Of a DNA stretch of 38,096 bases, positions 1 to 12,077 are shown piece after piece; position 1 is the first letter of the stretch, and every line of letters starts with the position of its first letter. Source of the stretch: Silene noctiflora (taxonomy: Eukaryota; Streptophyta; Magnoliopsida; Caryophyllales; Caryophyllaceae); contig VHZZ01000370.1 in NCBI GenBank assembly GCA_009801015.1, positions 81,868 to 119,963 of the forward strand. The letters are read 5' to 3'. The notes beneath the pieces are model-generated. The model was not told the DNA's origin, made no database searches, and saw nothing but the letters and a program-made list of their open reading frames with translations. A program made the position numbers and the translations under genes.

Positions 1-18
1 CTGTACATTTTCAAAAAA

Positions 19-38
19 TTAGATAATCGATTATCTAA
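19..38. repeat. Perfect 20-bp palindrome
   Basis: TTAGATAATCGATTATCTAA reads the same on both strands with no spacer. It is AT-rich, and nothing around it identifies a function. It may be the tip of an element that extends left of the window. Confidence 0.85.
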
Positions 39-275
39 CAATTATAATTTATCTTCTCCTTAAAAACAAAGTACACAACCCCGTGAATTTTCACGAGTTG
101 AATATATAAGAGATGGAAAATAAGAAGAGTTCTGCAAATAAGAAGTGTGCTACTATTAACATCAAATTGCCTTTATTTATACAAAAAAATATTGTCTTTA
201 TTTTCCATTTGTCAATATACTATTGGTTAATTGTGGCCCACTATAAATAGAGAGGTAGCTCTCCATTGCTCTCCC

Positions 276-449
276 CTAAGAACACCAAGAGAGCTACTCT
301 CCATTTTTCTACATGGAGAGCACCACCTCTCTCCTTGGAGAACTCTTATTGTAGAGAAAAAACATGTTTATTGTGCTCTTCAATTGTGGGGACCATTTGG
401 AGAGCACAATAGAGAGCACTTGGAGAGCTCCCATTGTACATGCTCTTAG
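276..449. mobile_element. MITE-like element, hAT-type ends suspected
   Basis: The left end reads CTAAGAACACC and the right end, on the other strand, CTAAGAGCATGTACAATGG. The interior has many copies of GGAGAGC in both orientations. CATTGTACATGCTCTTAG-like ends are common on plant hAT-type MITEs (family knowledge). The inverted ends match only in part and no clear target-site duplication was found, so the exact borders are uncertain. Confidence 0.4.
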
Positions 450-796
450 TCAAAGTCTTTGTTATGAGACAAATTCTTTGAGCCTCCCATGTTTGCACCA
501 AAAAGGCTATGCTTCTAAGAATTATAAAAGTAAAAAGAAGGTTTCTAAACATACTAAAAGAGTCTTTGATTTTTCAGAAAACAAAGTAAAGACACAATCA
601 AAAGAAGACAAATCTTGAGATGAAAAAGTGGAAAGAAGGAAACTTTGTTTTACAAAAAAACAAAAAGAAGCTTTAGTTATTTTAGGGAAACCTTTTGAAA
701 TGAGAAAGTATTTTTCTTTTAAAAGACAAGACACTTTTCAATCATAAACACTTGATACAACCAAACCGTCACAGACTAAGTAACGGTCCACCCTAC

Positions 797-869
797 TGTT
801 ACTTTGAAGGGTAACAGTGAGTTGAATTGTTACTTTGAAGGGTAACGGTGAGCTGAATTGTTACTCTGA
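797..869. repeat. 31-bp tandem repeat, two full copies plus a partial third
   Basis: Copies at 797-827 and 828-858 both begin TGTTACTTTGAAGGGTAACR and end GAAT, differing at two positions. A partial third copy (TGTTACTCTG) starts at 859. The block lies about 150 bp past the GLYR2 stop codon, so it may sit in or beyond the 3' UTR. Confidence 0.85.
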
Positions 870-1009
870 TAACTCTAAGTATTCTACTCAATTCCCTTTA
901 CATTAGAGAGAGACATTACAACTTCAATTCTTGTTAGGCAAGGAATCAACACTTCAATTTCCTGAAAGAGATAAACTAAGAAAGCACTTATGAGATTGGC
1001 ATGTCATCA

Positions 1010-4000
1010 TCAATCATCAAGGAACCCAACAATCGAGTTTGGCTTGAGAGCTTCAATGACAGCTGAAAAGTCCTGATCGCTCAGGCCACGTGATTTGGCG
1101 ATCTTATAAAGTTCATTGGCAGCCGCTGCTAAAGGTATCGGTTGGGACACAGATTCCGCTAATCCAAGAGCGAGCCTCAGATCCTACCATTATTCCAAAA
1201 AAAAAAGGTGTGAAATTCAGCAACAGACCAGGGTGAACTTGTGGCAGCTATGAATCTAAGATGGTTGTTCACTGACCTTTTGTTGATGCTTCAAGGGGAA
1301 TGCAGTGGGATAAACGGATTCCACCATTGACGGCCCCTTCATTTTATACATTGGTGCACTAATCGCCCCCTGTGAGACTACCTGGAATGGTATAACAAGC
1401 AAAGCTCTTTAATGTATGGCATGGACTTGAAAGAATGGTCATTGCTGTTTTCACGGGTTTACCTCCACGAGAACGTTAGGATCCAGTCCTGCCTTTTCAC
1501 TAAGCAGCAGTCCTTCGGCAAATGATGCCATCATACTGCAAAAAGGCAAAAAACTAAGCATGAGAACTTCAAGAGAATGACATTTGCTTCGTTTATATAA
1601 ATACGCAAATTCACAAACATGTGTAAGCAAATAATTGCATTACCTCCCCATGATCATGTTCACCACAAGTTTCATAGCTGCCCCATTACCGACATCTCCG
1701 AGATAAAATTTTGACTAAGAAGATGGCACAAGTTTATTGAGAGAGTATCAAATTGATCAAGTCGAAGATATATTTAAGAAGAAAGAGGTACCTTTCCCAT
1801 GATGTCTAAAAGGGGAGCAACCTTTTCATATAATGACTGATCACCTGACAACAGATTCAAAAGTATACAACCTATAATTAATAGATTGCCTTAAAGCGTA
1901 AAACAAAGGTAAACATAGATACCAATGCCCTCGTAACCCAGAGACTGTCGTATATGATGAGGAACGGGAGCGTAAATGTACCCGATTTTCTCCTAGGTTA
2001 AAAACACAAAAAAGGACGGTTTTTAGGTGACCCATAATGAAAATTGCATAGATGCTTGGGTTGACCCACGGCTACTTCATAATATAAGAAGCGTAGACAT
2101 TCAAATTTCAAACAAACCATTTTGCTCTACTTCACGGCACTTCAAAGCCAAAATAATGAATCTATAAATTGTAACTACATTGGAATTGAAACAAGTCATG
2201 AAGACAACAGAAAGAAATGAAAAAACAAAATGCTACAAATGACTTGCCTGCAGTTAGAAATATCAGCTGCCCATCCTCTGCTGGCTTCTTGGAGCCAGAA
2301 ACAGGAGCCTATTGTAAAAATGGAAAAACTTGAGATTGCAGTTTGCACACAAAATATGTTGTCAGATTTGCGAAGAAAAGTGATACCTTAACTATCCGCC
2401 CTTTGAGGCAAGGGAAACAGTTATCAGGGTTATAATGCTTTCATTAACTATTTAACCTATTTCATCCTATTTTCTCTGATTACTGCTCAGTAGTGAAATG
2501 AACTTTGATAGTATGATAGAAGCAGAGAGTCGATTTAAATACCTCCAGAAATAAAGCCCCGGTAGCTTTGATACGCTCACTAATAACTTTAGAGGTAGGG
2601 CCATCAACAGTTGAAACATCAACGTACCTTCACATATCAAAGCAATAACAAGGTTCGAATCATATTCAGCGCACTAAGATATAAGGTCAAAATGAATCTG
2701 CTCATCAGATAGTTGGCAATGATGCATAAACTAGGATATTATACTCTCTCCAGTCAATTTTTTTTTTTTTGCCGTTCAGAGTTCCACTCGCATATATTGA
2801 AAATGAGAAGAACTAAATGCGATAGAGGTTAGTATCGAATTATCAATACATAATCTCTAATAGCTATTGTGTTTGACATTGAAGTGACAGGAAAACTCAC
2901 CCTTTGCCTGGACCCATCCCATTCACAGCTCCATGCTTTCCACACGCAACTTCCACCTAATCCAAAGGAGTCATGTATGTTTGTTACGGCTAGATAATAA
3001 ACGATAGAATTACAAGGAAGAGAACACAAACAAAACATACGCACTGCACTATCAGGATCAGCCAACATGGCAATTGTCACATCACAGGATGCAGCCACTT
3101 CTTCAGGGGTGGGCTTATACCTGTACATGGAACAGAGTAATTACTAATAAGCATACCGTATTCATAAAGACACTTTTTTTTTTTATTGAAATAGGCAAGA
3201 TTGAGGATAGTTGTCAATCCATGATTCTCAAAGCAGGTGATGAATTGCACTTAGTTGTCAATCCATGATGGTGACCATAAAAAACGCAAGAACAAAGTAT
3301 GGGAGGGGAAATAGACAGACACTTTTTCCCCCTCATCCATTGGTTACAAAAAATTGCGTTCAAAGATAACAAATGGTGAATTCTAGAGCATTTTAGTGAA
3401 TATATTGCAAAACTTGAATCATTTTTGGGTAAATCATGAAAGCTTGGTTATTTTCTAAGACTACCGCGGGATTATTTTTGTAATTCACTTTCAAGTAGAG
3501 CAGCAATGTCGAGTCACTAATTTTTTTTAGAATACTAGGGACATAGCAATATAGCTCTTGAGTATACAAACACTTACTTGGCACCTAGGCTGATGAGAGA
3601 ATCACATTTGCTCTTTGTCCGATTCCAAACGGTCACATCACACCTACAACATGCACATTAATTCAGTAACATGAAACCGTTTCATACTTAAACCGCATAG
3701 CTATGTGGTTAAATCATACATTTCCAAATATGTCAGAAAAATGTGATGCAAGAATTATAATAGGAAAAAAAAAATTCGAACCGAACGTTGGTGCTGGAAG
3801 GGGAGAAAAAATTGCAATCAAGAATTATGCTAGGTCTTTTGACAACTTGCTTCAGAAAGGAGAGTCCCAGATTCCAAATTACACCGTATAAACCAAGAAG
3901 TAATCACAAACATTGTTCCTTCTTACTCATCTATACTAACTCTAACATTCTCAGTTTGTCACAGCAACATACACTAATCTTACAGTTCTCAGTTCTCACC

Positions 4001-5094
4001 CAGCATTTATAAGATTCAGGGCCATGGGAGAACCCATGATTCCGATACCAAGAAATCCAACACGTCCCGAAAATTCATCTGCAACAGCACAAGGTCAAGG
4101 ATTCATAAGTTGGTGACAGTCTGACAGAAAGAACTACTCAGTACTAGTGCACTACCAACTTCAGCCATTCCGAAACACATCAACTTTACTAGGCACTATC
4201 CCAGGAAAACAAATGTATTATTGACTACTCCATCAGTATAATTCCACAGTTTATTTTCTAACATTAGCTATTGGGGTCTTGATTAAACCCTTTTTTGTCT
4301 ACATACTACTCCCTCTGTCCCGGTCATTTGTTGTCTTATTTCATTTTAGGGTGTCTCAATCAATTGTTGTCTTTTCTATTTTAGGAATGTATTTGGTGAA
4401 CAATTTGGTTATTCACACTCAATTTGGTCCACCTGTCATTTACTAACTGGTCAACTCCTCTTTCCTTAGACTTTGTGTCAAAACCAAAGGACAACAAATG
4501 ACTGTGGGACGGAGGGAGTAATATGCTATAACCAGTACATCTGACCCTCCTTACTCCGCAATTTGCAGGAAACATTGAGGCATTGGGGTAATGTTGTCCT
4601 ATAAACAGAAGTTGAGAGATGGAATCAACATGCATTATCTGCAATAAGTTGATTACCATTTTGGCAACAGCATAACCACACAATTATTCCTTCCAAATTC
4701 TAGCTTAGCCAAACAGAATTTTGCATCAAGTTAAATCAATCACCTAAATCAATAAAACATTTGATGCATTTCTAATACTAAATTTCCCAATATTAATCAT
4801 TCAAATAAGTAACAGAATAAAGTTGACAATACTCAAAATTAAGAGAAACCCAACAAAAAAGTTGCTACCTTTGGCAGAAGCAGTGACAGTTTGAGAAGAA
4901 AATTGCCTAGAAAAGGGAGAAAGAAGGGATTTTGAGAAGAAAGGTGAAGTGGGTTTAGCCCTAAAGTTCAAAGGAACATTGCCACAAAATGATGAGCCTA
5001 AGTTCAATGCCATTAAAGTTGGTATTTTTGTAGAGATTAAGGTGGTTGTTTTGGGAATTAGGGAACTATGATAATGGAGTTTGAGAAGAGTCAT
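1010..5094 (-). CDS. GLYR2: Glyoxylate/succinic semialdehyde reductase, GLYR2 type (organellar)
   Basis: The product is an NADPH-dependent reductase of the beta-hydroxyacid dehydrogenase family that turns glyoxylate into glycolate and succinic semialdehyde into gamma-hydroxybutyrate. Twelve exons on the minus strand: 5094-4869, 4078-4000, 3643-3578, 3120-3045, 2956-2901, 2627-2543, 2308-2248, 1844-1792, 1714-1644, 1535-1463, 1381-1277, 1183-1010. They join to 1125 nt, 374 aa. The first ~75 residues are rich in Ser, Thr, Lys and Arg with few acids, as in a plastid or mitochondrial transit peptide. The NADPH-binding GFLGIGIMGSP lies at 83-93, the substrate-loop DVSTVDGPTS at 171-180, and the catalytic lysine motif GNGAAMKLVVN has its Lys at 249. 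The family usually has about 340-360 aa. M28 (MALNLGSS) is a possible alternative start. Intron 7 has a GC donor. A Stowaway MITE sits in intron 1. No defect is seen. Confidence 0.93.
4309..4518. mobile_element. Stowaway MITE in GLYR2 intron 1
   Basis: The 210-bp element has ends CTCCCTCTGTCCC and, on the other strand, CTCCCTCCGTCCCACAGTC, flanked by TA on both sides (4307-4308 and 4519-4520). The inverted ends continue for over 20 bp with few mismatches. TA duplication and CTCCCTCC ends define Stowaway elements of the Tc1/mariner superfamily. No coding capacity. Confidence 0.92.
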
Positions 5095-5992
5095 CCTAAA
5101 TTAGTAGTTGAATTTAGATTTGCAGAAGAACAGGTTTGATGTCTGGAATGTCAGGGTTGATTTGTGAATGTAGCAAGTCTTGAACTGATCAGTGGATAGG
5201 AGTCATAGGACACACAGGATGAATAGTCATGTACTCATGTCCTCTCTGCTTTTAGAGCTAGCCTTGTTTAAACCGGTTTTAGACTAATAGAGTTGTAAAG
5301 AAATCTAAGCATAATTCTATTAGTGGGTAAAAGTGATTACTTAAAGATTTTAATTTACGATAAATTTGTGTAAAATCGTCTTACACAAGTATTTGTGTTG
5401 CTTACTTGTATTAAGAGATGGGTGATATGTTGTCTAGTTTAATTAGTAAAGTTTTGAGGACAATGTTTATAATTTGAGCCTGAATATAAATACTCTACGG
5501 TCTGAAACAAGACATAGTAGGTGTTTTGACCGAGCAATTGATCGTGAATTGCCCATTTAGGTCAGGTCATGAAAGACACACGTTGGTTAAACACCGCTTC
5601 AATTAGTCATTTTGAATAGTTATTCAAGTAGTTTCAAGTATTTTGGGTCAATCCGATTTTGGATTATTCATACTCGGTTCTGCTTCGGGTTTTTAAATAT
5701 GGCTCAGGTTATTTTTCCAGATTTGTTGGTGATGTTTTGAATAGAACTTCGTTCAAGGGAACGTTTGCAATTGGCCCAAAGTCATATTAGACGATTTCAC
5801 AAGCGAAAGTTATACTAAACACAAAAGCCTATTTAGGGTTACATAGGAGATGCATCATCCTACCACATACATTGATACATAACACAGCAGATCAGTACTC
5901 CATATTGCAGTGTATATGCCTAGAGTCCTAGACTATTTACATATTAAAAGCCATGCTATATTGCTATAAGTCCATTGTCATTATTCATGCCA
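5095..5992. other. Intergenic: GLYR2 promoter side and FHA-gene 3' side
   Basis: This holds the upstream region of GLYR2 and the 3' flank of the FHA gene; both are on the minus strand, head to tail. A small potential hairpin (GTGTAAAATCGTCTTACAC) lies near 5368-5386. No TATA box can be assigned with confidence and no gene is seen. Confidence 0.6.
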
Positions 5993-8207
5993 TCATTCCT
6001 CCATTTCATCTTCATCCTCAACAAATTCTTCCTCCTCATCATCGTCTATTTCATTTTCGTCATCTTCTTCAGTTTCATCGTCTACAACGAATCCTCCCAA
6101 GGTCTCATCCTCCTCGTCCTCATCCTCATCTTCTTCCTCGCCTTCTTTCTTTGACCTGGAAGAGATGTTCTTGTTTGTTCTCTTGTTGTCGGATTTACGA
6201 GGGTCTCTGGATCGAGTATTATACTTTGCTCTCCCGACCTTGGGAGTCTTTGTGGTTAACTCTTCACCTTCACTGTCAGCGCTCCATTCCTCACCCACAT
6301 CATCATGTCCACTAGATTTCTTCCGCTTTCTCAATCCCCTCTTCTTTCCTCTCCTCTCTCCTGATTCCTCGTCATCACTTCCTCTTATAGGATCGTCAAG
6401 AAACCAATCCCAGTTCTTGAACTCACGGATCATGCTCTTCGGATACTGATCAAACTCGTGCCCAATCACAAGGAAACCAAACTCTGAATTTCAGAAAAAA
6501 CAAAAACAGATAATCAAATTTTAGATATAAGCATGAAACACGAAACACTAGCATGGAAAACATACAAATTGATATCGTGGAATATTTGGACAAACAGAAA
6601 TAGTACAAAGCCGCCTTACACTAACGTTCTGTAGAACCGTATGCATTTGTCAAATTAACTTTCAAAAATGGCCATTAGTAATTCTCCGTCTCTTTATTTG
6701 GATGGTTTTACATCTCTTATCGTAAGAAGGTTTTACACGAGAATTTAGGACAAACAAATGACTAATGAAATGGGCCGATAATGTTTGGATAAATATCAAT
6801 TTTCCACTTTTCACTTTCATCTCTCGGAAATTTAGGTCGTATAAAGCAGCTAGAAAACGACATTTCTCATTTCTGTATCCATAACATCCTCAATTCAAGA
6901 CAACTCAATGTGGTTGGAACTCGGAAGCATTGCCAATGTCAACATTCAAAAGACCATAGAAATGCAACAAAAATAATTAATTTCATGACAGCACGCAGCT
7001 CTGCTACATACACTTTTAACAAGAATTTCAGAAGGGACTACATTTAGCCTTGATTACATGATTAGTCTTATAATACAGCAAAAGTGCGCAAAACTTAACC
7101 ATAAAATATTCGACAAATCCTCAAAACCACAAGAACAACAATCAACGATAGAGACTCAATTGCAATACACATTTTCAACCAGAAAGTTGAACAGTTTTTA
7201 GTTAATGAATTACTTCCTCTCCTTTCCATTTTCATCTCTCGGATATTCAGCTCGTCGAATGCAGCTACCAAAGCAAATTTATCATTTCTGTATCCATAAC
7301 ATCCTCATTTAAGATAAGCAGACAACCAATGACAATGGAAGAATTGCCAATGTCAATATTCAAATAACATAAAAATACAACAGAAATTAACCAATTTGGC
7401 AACAGCTTACAGCTTTCCAACATACAGTTTCAACAATAACTTCAGCCTTCAGCAGGGACTAAATTTAACATTCGCAATTTGATACAACAACATTACTCCA
7501 GTGACTCAATGGCTTTGCCAAATTGCGGGGAAAGGGGTAAAGGGGGTTGTATGTACATAGTTTTACCCTTGTGCTAGAAGTACAAAGAGACGGTTTCCGA
7601 ATGACCTAATAACAACAATCACACCCTCAATTGCACTACACATTAACCAGAAAACAGGAAACAGCACGAAAAAATCGAAGTTTTACATAAATAAATTACA
7701 CAAACCTTGAACTGGATCAACATCAGAAACATCAACAAAATCCAAGCCAAATTCACCAACATCATCTCCCTCAAAATTACCCTCCAAACTTTCACTCAAT
7801 TCACCACCAAACCCACCTCCAAGATCCAAACTTTCACCTTCAATTTCACCCAAAACACCATCTTTTACCTCTTCTACCTCCTTTAAAGAAAACCAAACAG
7901 GGTTTTTACCAGAAACACAAAACAAATCATCAATACCTAATTCACCCTTTTGAAATTTCTTCAAAGTTTCAAACTTTTTACCACAATCTTTACTGTAAAC
8001 CCAAACTGGGTTCTTTCCAATCACTTGAAATGAAATTCTAGAGTTTTTTTGATTGGTAGGTGAATTTGGGGATGAACTGAGGTCAAATGAAATGTGATTG
8101 CGTGAGACAGTAGAATCTTTGGTGTTGGATAAATTTTGTCTTCCAAAAATTGTTGTTGTGGTGGGTTTTAGTTGGGTTATTGACCCATCTGTGCCGTGAA
8201 TTTCCAT
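5993..8207 (-). CDS. FHA-domain protein with acidic C-terminal tail
   Basis: Two exons, 8207-7706 and 6483-5993, join to 993 nt and 330 aa. The N-terminal ~110 residues form a forkhead-associated domain, a phosphothreonine-peptide reader: the core shows FGR at 21-23 and SRNHISF at 35-41, with the Gly-Arg, Ser and His that mark the fold. A second conserved block, EFGFLVIGHEFDQYPK, starts at the splice junction (codon 168) and runs into KNWDWFLDDP. After it come basic runs (RRGKKRGLRKRKK), likely a nuclear localisation signal, and then a tail dominated by Asp and Glu that ends DEMEE. Start: the ATG leads straight into the FHA strand, with no in-frame ATG upstream in the same exon. I infer a nuclear, chromatin or transcription-linked scaffold. 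The partner is unknown and no gene symbol is safe. The 1222-nt intron carries a diverged duplication. Confidence 0.86.
6805..7470. repeat. Diverged direct duplication inside the FHA-gene intron
   Basis: About 245 bp at 6805-7050 is repeated at about 7210-7470, some 405-420 bp apart. Both copies share CATCTCTCGGA, CATTTCTGTATCCATAACAT, ATTGCCAATGTCAA and AGGGACTA in the same order. The copies differ by many substitutions and small indels, so this is an old event. The segment lies wholly within the intron and does not touch either exon. Confidence 0.85.
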
Positions 8208-9252
8208 GGATTTTTAACTGTTTTTTTTTTGACACTCTCTTTCTCAGGTAGGAGACTGTGTTGTCTTTGGAGGGAAATTGTGTATTTTATTTGTTTCTCT
8301 TTGGTCTGCAGAAATGACATGCGTGCCACCTTTGTGTAACATTGCCTACATTGGGTCCGTGCTGTGGTTTACGGAATTATCAGCCCGTCTCAATTATTTA
8401 GTATCTTTAATTAAAACGCTCCACAAAAAAGAAAAAAAAAAAAACAATTCTTTATTTCCTTTTCGTTGTTGAGATGAAGGGCGTCGGATTTATGAAGATG
8501 AGTGTCAAATCACTTCTGCTTATTCTAATTCATCGGGTTTTTTTTCCAAAATATACCAGGGTGATTTTAAAAGTCACTTTAACATCGAGGCTAGAAGGAC
8601 GACCAACGAGTGATCGCTTGAAGGGGTGACATAGAGTCACAACATTGGATCTCGCGGCAAATTTTTGTTGTTGGGTCCGAAGACTTAAAATGGGACCGAT
8701 TCAAAGAGCGATTACTCATGATCATAATGTTTTATCACACAATGTAAACTGCGGAGCTTACTGGCAATCAAGATGTGAGTCGATTTAGAGAGGTATTCCA
8801 ATGTCTATCAAACAAATTAATATATTCAATCAGCTCAATAGTTACATAACTTTGAAAAATCAAACTAAATGTCACACTTGGATACTTGATACAAACCGAG
8901 TATATGATTAAAACACTAAATGTTGATTTTGTAATGAAGTTATCTTGTCACACCTTATATATATATTGTATTGTAAATCGAGCTCTTTCTTAATTTTGAC
9001 AGATTTCGAACCTATGTCATGGAGTATATCTCGCAATGACTTCACACCAGAGACCTATCTAAAATCACTGTATTTTTCACAAACTCATGTTCTTCACCGC
9101 GAATTCTTCCTTTGAAAGATGTTGCATAGTACTCGTATCTAGTAATCGGAAGCAGCATTTTGGGTATTGTAAAGACCAGACCAACAAGGTGTTGAACTCT
9201 TCAATGACAGGGTAGAAGAGCAAAAAAAGGATTCTTCCAATAACCAAAAGCT
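8208..9252. other. Intergenic, upstream of FHA gene and 3' of IQD gene
   Basis: The first ~100 bp should contain the FHA gene 5' leader (a T10 run lies at 8221-8230 just before the ATG). The rest shows no gene. An AT-rich TATATATATA run occurs near 8957. GATTTCGAACCTATG near 9001 resembles a Pol III B box on the minus strand, but no A box or element ends were found. Confidence 0.55.
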
Positions 9253-11637
9253 TCATCGATACTTCCAATCGAACCTGTCCACTTGAAAGGGTGGATAAAG
9301 ATCCTCACAAATCGGAGCAGAACAAGGGACTGATACTGAATCAATGCTACTCCTAGCATCTCCACTGAACCGAGTTTTAGCCAAAGAGAAGTGAAGGTTC
9401 TGAATTTCTTGAAGTGGACGCCTTTTAGATCCATGCAATGAAAACCTGTTACTGAGTTGCTTAGCCTGATTGGATGCTGTAACACTCATGTATCTGGGTT
9501 TACTAGTACCACTTTCATCTGTCTTATCTGAATTGCTAGAAGCCGGAGTCTTAGAGGCGGATATAGATGAGGTAGAAGTAGAGGCCTCTTCAATCAGAAG
9601 TCTCGAGTTTGGCTCAGAATATGATTGCGCTGTCTGTCCTTCAAATTTATGGTTGTTTCTTCCTGTGATGGGCTTGTTCTGCCTTGAGGATATCTTGGAG
9701 AGAGGTGACGAAAATGGAAGTTCATTGCGAACTTCCTCCATTAATTTGCTTTCCCATGGTTTACTTGCCACCCAACGGTCTAACCAACTCCAACCGAAGG
9801 TATTCTTGTCAAGTTTAGGGAGCTGGGCTGTGGTAGATGTCTTGTTCTTCAATGGGTTTAAGCCGGGGCTCCCTCTAACTTGCTGAAACGATGAAATGTA
9901 TAAATCGATCACATCTAAAACAATTACTCTTGAAATACCGAATGTGACAGACAGTGACAGCTTAAAATTTACTGCGGAGTACTACTTACTATGGAACGCA
10001 TACACCTATAAACAGAAAGGCAGAATAAAATTGCAAAACTATGCATTGTCGTGCTGTACCTGTTGTGTGACAGCGTATGAAATTGCCCTCTCTCTTTTGA
10101 TGGCAGCTTCATGCCTCGACTGAAGCTTTGTCCGTACTTCCTCTGCACTTCCCCTTACATTACACCATCCCTCCTGAAGACCAATACAGTTGCAATAGAT
10201 TGTTAGACCAACAACACTGTGAGATTCAAGAGGCAAAAATGAAAGGAAAGTAACTCAGTAAGTACCTCTGCTTGCTTAACAGGATCATTTCGGAAAAGAT
10301 TCTCAAGCGATTTTGTAGACTGTCCTTCCAATGTAATTCTCAAACGGTGTGCCTTGACAGTCGCTTGGGCTCTAACAAGAGCTTGCATACATCTGAGTGT
10401 CACTGCAGCTTGCTTTCTTACTAAGCGGCCCCGCACTATTGCCTGCAACCTAACCAAGGCTTTTAATGCTCTCAAAGCCCGTTTAGCCTGCAAGAATCAC
10501 AACCAAATTGCACTTTCAGAACTCATTCAGAACAGAAATTAGTAAACTGATGGTGTCAATAAAAAAGGTTTCATCAGACCAAAAGAATAAGCTCGGCTTA
10601 TGTTTTGTCGCGCTTCCTAGGCTATGATATGCATGGACTTCCTAGCGGACACAACTGTAAGGCCTTTTGTGTTTGGACTATCTGGTTAAGTTTGGAATTG
10701 AGCCGGGTAGGAATGCCAGGTGGGCAAAGCTGTCTGCCCGTCACTCCTGAGTTAAGACTTTAGACTAACGCATTCACAGGAATCGAACTTGAGACCTCTG
10801 ACTAAATTCACTTAATTCTTTACTAAGCTCGGTAAATAATCAACCATCACTAATCTTTAATACCATAATTCAGATGGGTTTCTCTACCACAACCCGTCCT
10901 TACCAATTACGGAATTGCACACATATACCATCGAATAGACACGACATGATTTGGGGTCGACTAACATAACTAACGATAACAATACCAATCAAACATGCTA
11001 AAGACCAAAGAATATAATTTCATAAGAACATGAAAACACACCAAAAACCCACGAAATGCAGTTTGTATCCGAATGACGGCCCATTCTTGACGAACAACCA
11101 AGAAATCCTTAGATGGAACACGTAAAACCGCAGCCATGGCAGCAGTAAATCCATCATCAACACCCGCCGTCGATTGATTATGTTTCAACGGCTCTGATTT
11201 CCGATTCACTGATGTACTCCTCCATAATCTCCATCTTTTCTTACTCTTCCCTCCCACTTTCTCCTACACACAGTAATCCATCCATTAAAAAACATTAACA
11301 ATAGCACTAATTTTCAGAATTACGGTTTTTCTAACGGTTACCCTTAGACTACACGCTTTAAAATTTACTCCATATATAAATCCTGTGAATTATTTACAGT
11401 TTTTCTAACGTATATCATAGGACACCGGACCATATAGTTATACTTGCTATTTTGTCATGCATATAAATAAAAACAAATCTTTTCATAACATGTATCTTGA
11501 TGACACACATTAGAAAAACCGTTAATTTAAAAGAATGAACGGTACGATCATACGATAAACAAGAAGCTTACATGATCATTAGGGTTTGGTTTTCTAGGAG
11601 AAATAAGAGATTTAAGCCAATTTCCAGGAGAACCCAT
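9253..11637 (-). CDS. IQ67-domain (IQD) calmodulin-binding protein
   Basis: Five exons, 11637-11572, 11263-11042, 10487-10266, 10173-10060, 9882-9253, join to 1254 nt and 417 aa. The protein starts [17 protein letters not shown], the usual IQD amino end (MGxSGxWxKxL). The IQ67 domain spans about residues 84-150, with IQ motifs [17 protein letters not shown] and [16 protein letters not shown] that bind calmodulin or calmodulin-like proteins. The phase-0 intron cutting the domain at GFL/AKRAL is the conserved IQD intron. Downstream are [13 protein letters not shown], the [14 protein letters not shown] block and a short YMSVT motif near the C-terminal third, all typical of the family. IQD proteins link calcium signals to microtubules, membrane and nucleus; the Arg/Lys-rich composition fits. 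I cannot name the exact paralogue; the tail with [11 protein letters not shown] resembles the IQD5-8 group. Confidence 0.93.
10590..10880 (-). mobile_element. Possible tRNA-derived SINE in IQD intron 2
   Basis: On the minus strand GGTCTCAAGTTCGATTCCTG (within 10778-10800) is a good Pol III B box, matching the tRNA T-loop. It lies 40-60 bp after weaker A-box-like sequence. The body continues toward 10600 with moderately GC-rich sequence unlike the rest of this AT-rich intron. No target-site duplication could be fixed, so the borders are approximate. Confidence 0.45.
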
Positions 11638-11690
11638 TTGAGAAAACAAGAAGAAGAAAAATGGGTTAGTTTCAGAATTTAAAGAGAAGT

Positions 11691-11700
11691 TTTATTTATG
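11691..11700 (-). promoter_or_regulatory. Putative TATA box of the IQD gene
   Basis: CATAAATAAA on the minus strand lies about 55 bp before the IQD start codon and is followed by a pyrimidine-rich CTTCTTCTTG leader. The spacing allows a short 5' UTR of about 25-35 nt. Position and composition only; no conserved partner element was found. Confidence 0.4.
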
Positions 11701-12077
11701 GTGGAAATTTGAATTTGAGTTTAAAAAAGTTGGGTGTAATTAAGTAGAGTAATTAGTAGTGCAAAATGTTTAAAATTTGAAAATTTGAAAGAGTAAAAAG
11801 TGCAGAAGAAAGGGAGTGATGTTGGTAACGGTAAAGAAATGAAAATATGTAGGGGCTCGAAAGCGTGCAAGTGTGGAAGTGTGTTGCTGAAGTGGAGTTG
11901 CTTTTTACTTGGACAAGGTTCCTTGTTAAGAGGGGATTAAGGTGAAAAATGCTTGGTTTTGTTGTGTGTCACTAATTTAAATTTGTTTAAACATTTAATC
12001 ATTCGTAAACTGAACTTTAAACCTAGGAAAAAGTAGTTGTTTAATGTAAAGCTGTTTTACACTAGTAATACCGTATA

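Larger units (their letters stand above)
1..1009. other. Intergenic, repeat-bearing, 3' of GLYR2
   Basis: No gene is supported here; the short open frames lack splice logic, family motifs and codon character. The stretch holds a 20-bp palindrome (19-38), a GGAGAGC/GCTCTCC-rich MITE-like block (276-449) and a 31-bp tandem repeat (797-858). The part nearest 1009 should contain the 3' UTR of the minus-strand GLYR2 gene, but I cannot place its poly(A) site with confidence. Confidence 0.6.

Noticed and set aside
5953-6449. Plus-strand frames rich in His, Pro and Ser opposite the FHA gene
   Set aside because: They are antisense shadows of the acidic Asp/Glu tail.
8957-9060. SINE on the minus strand near GATTTCGAACCTATG
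   Set aside because: Only a B-box-like word; no A box at the right distance, tail or TSD.
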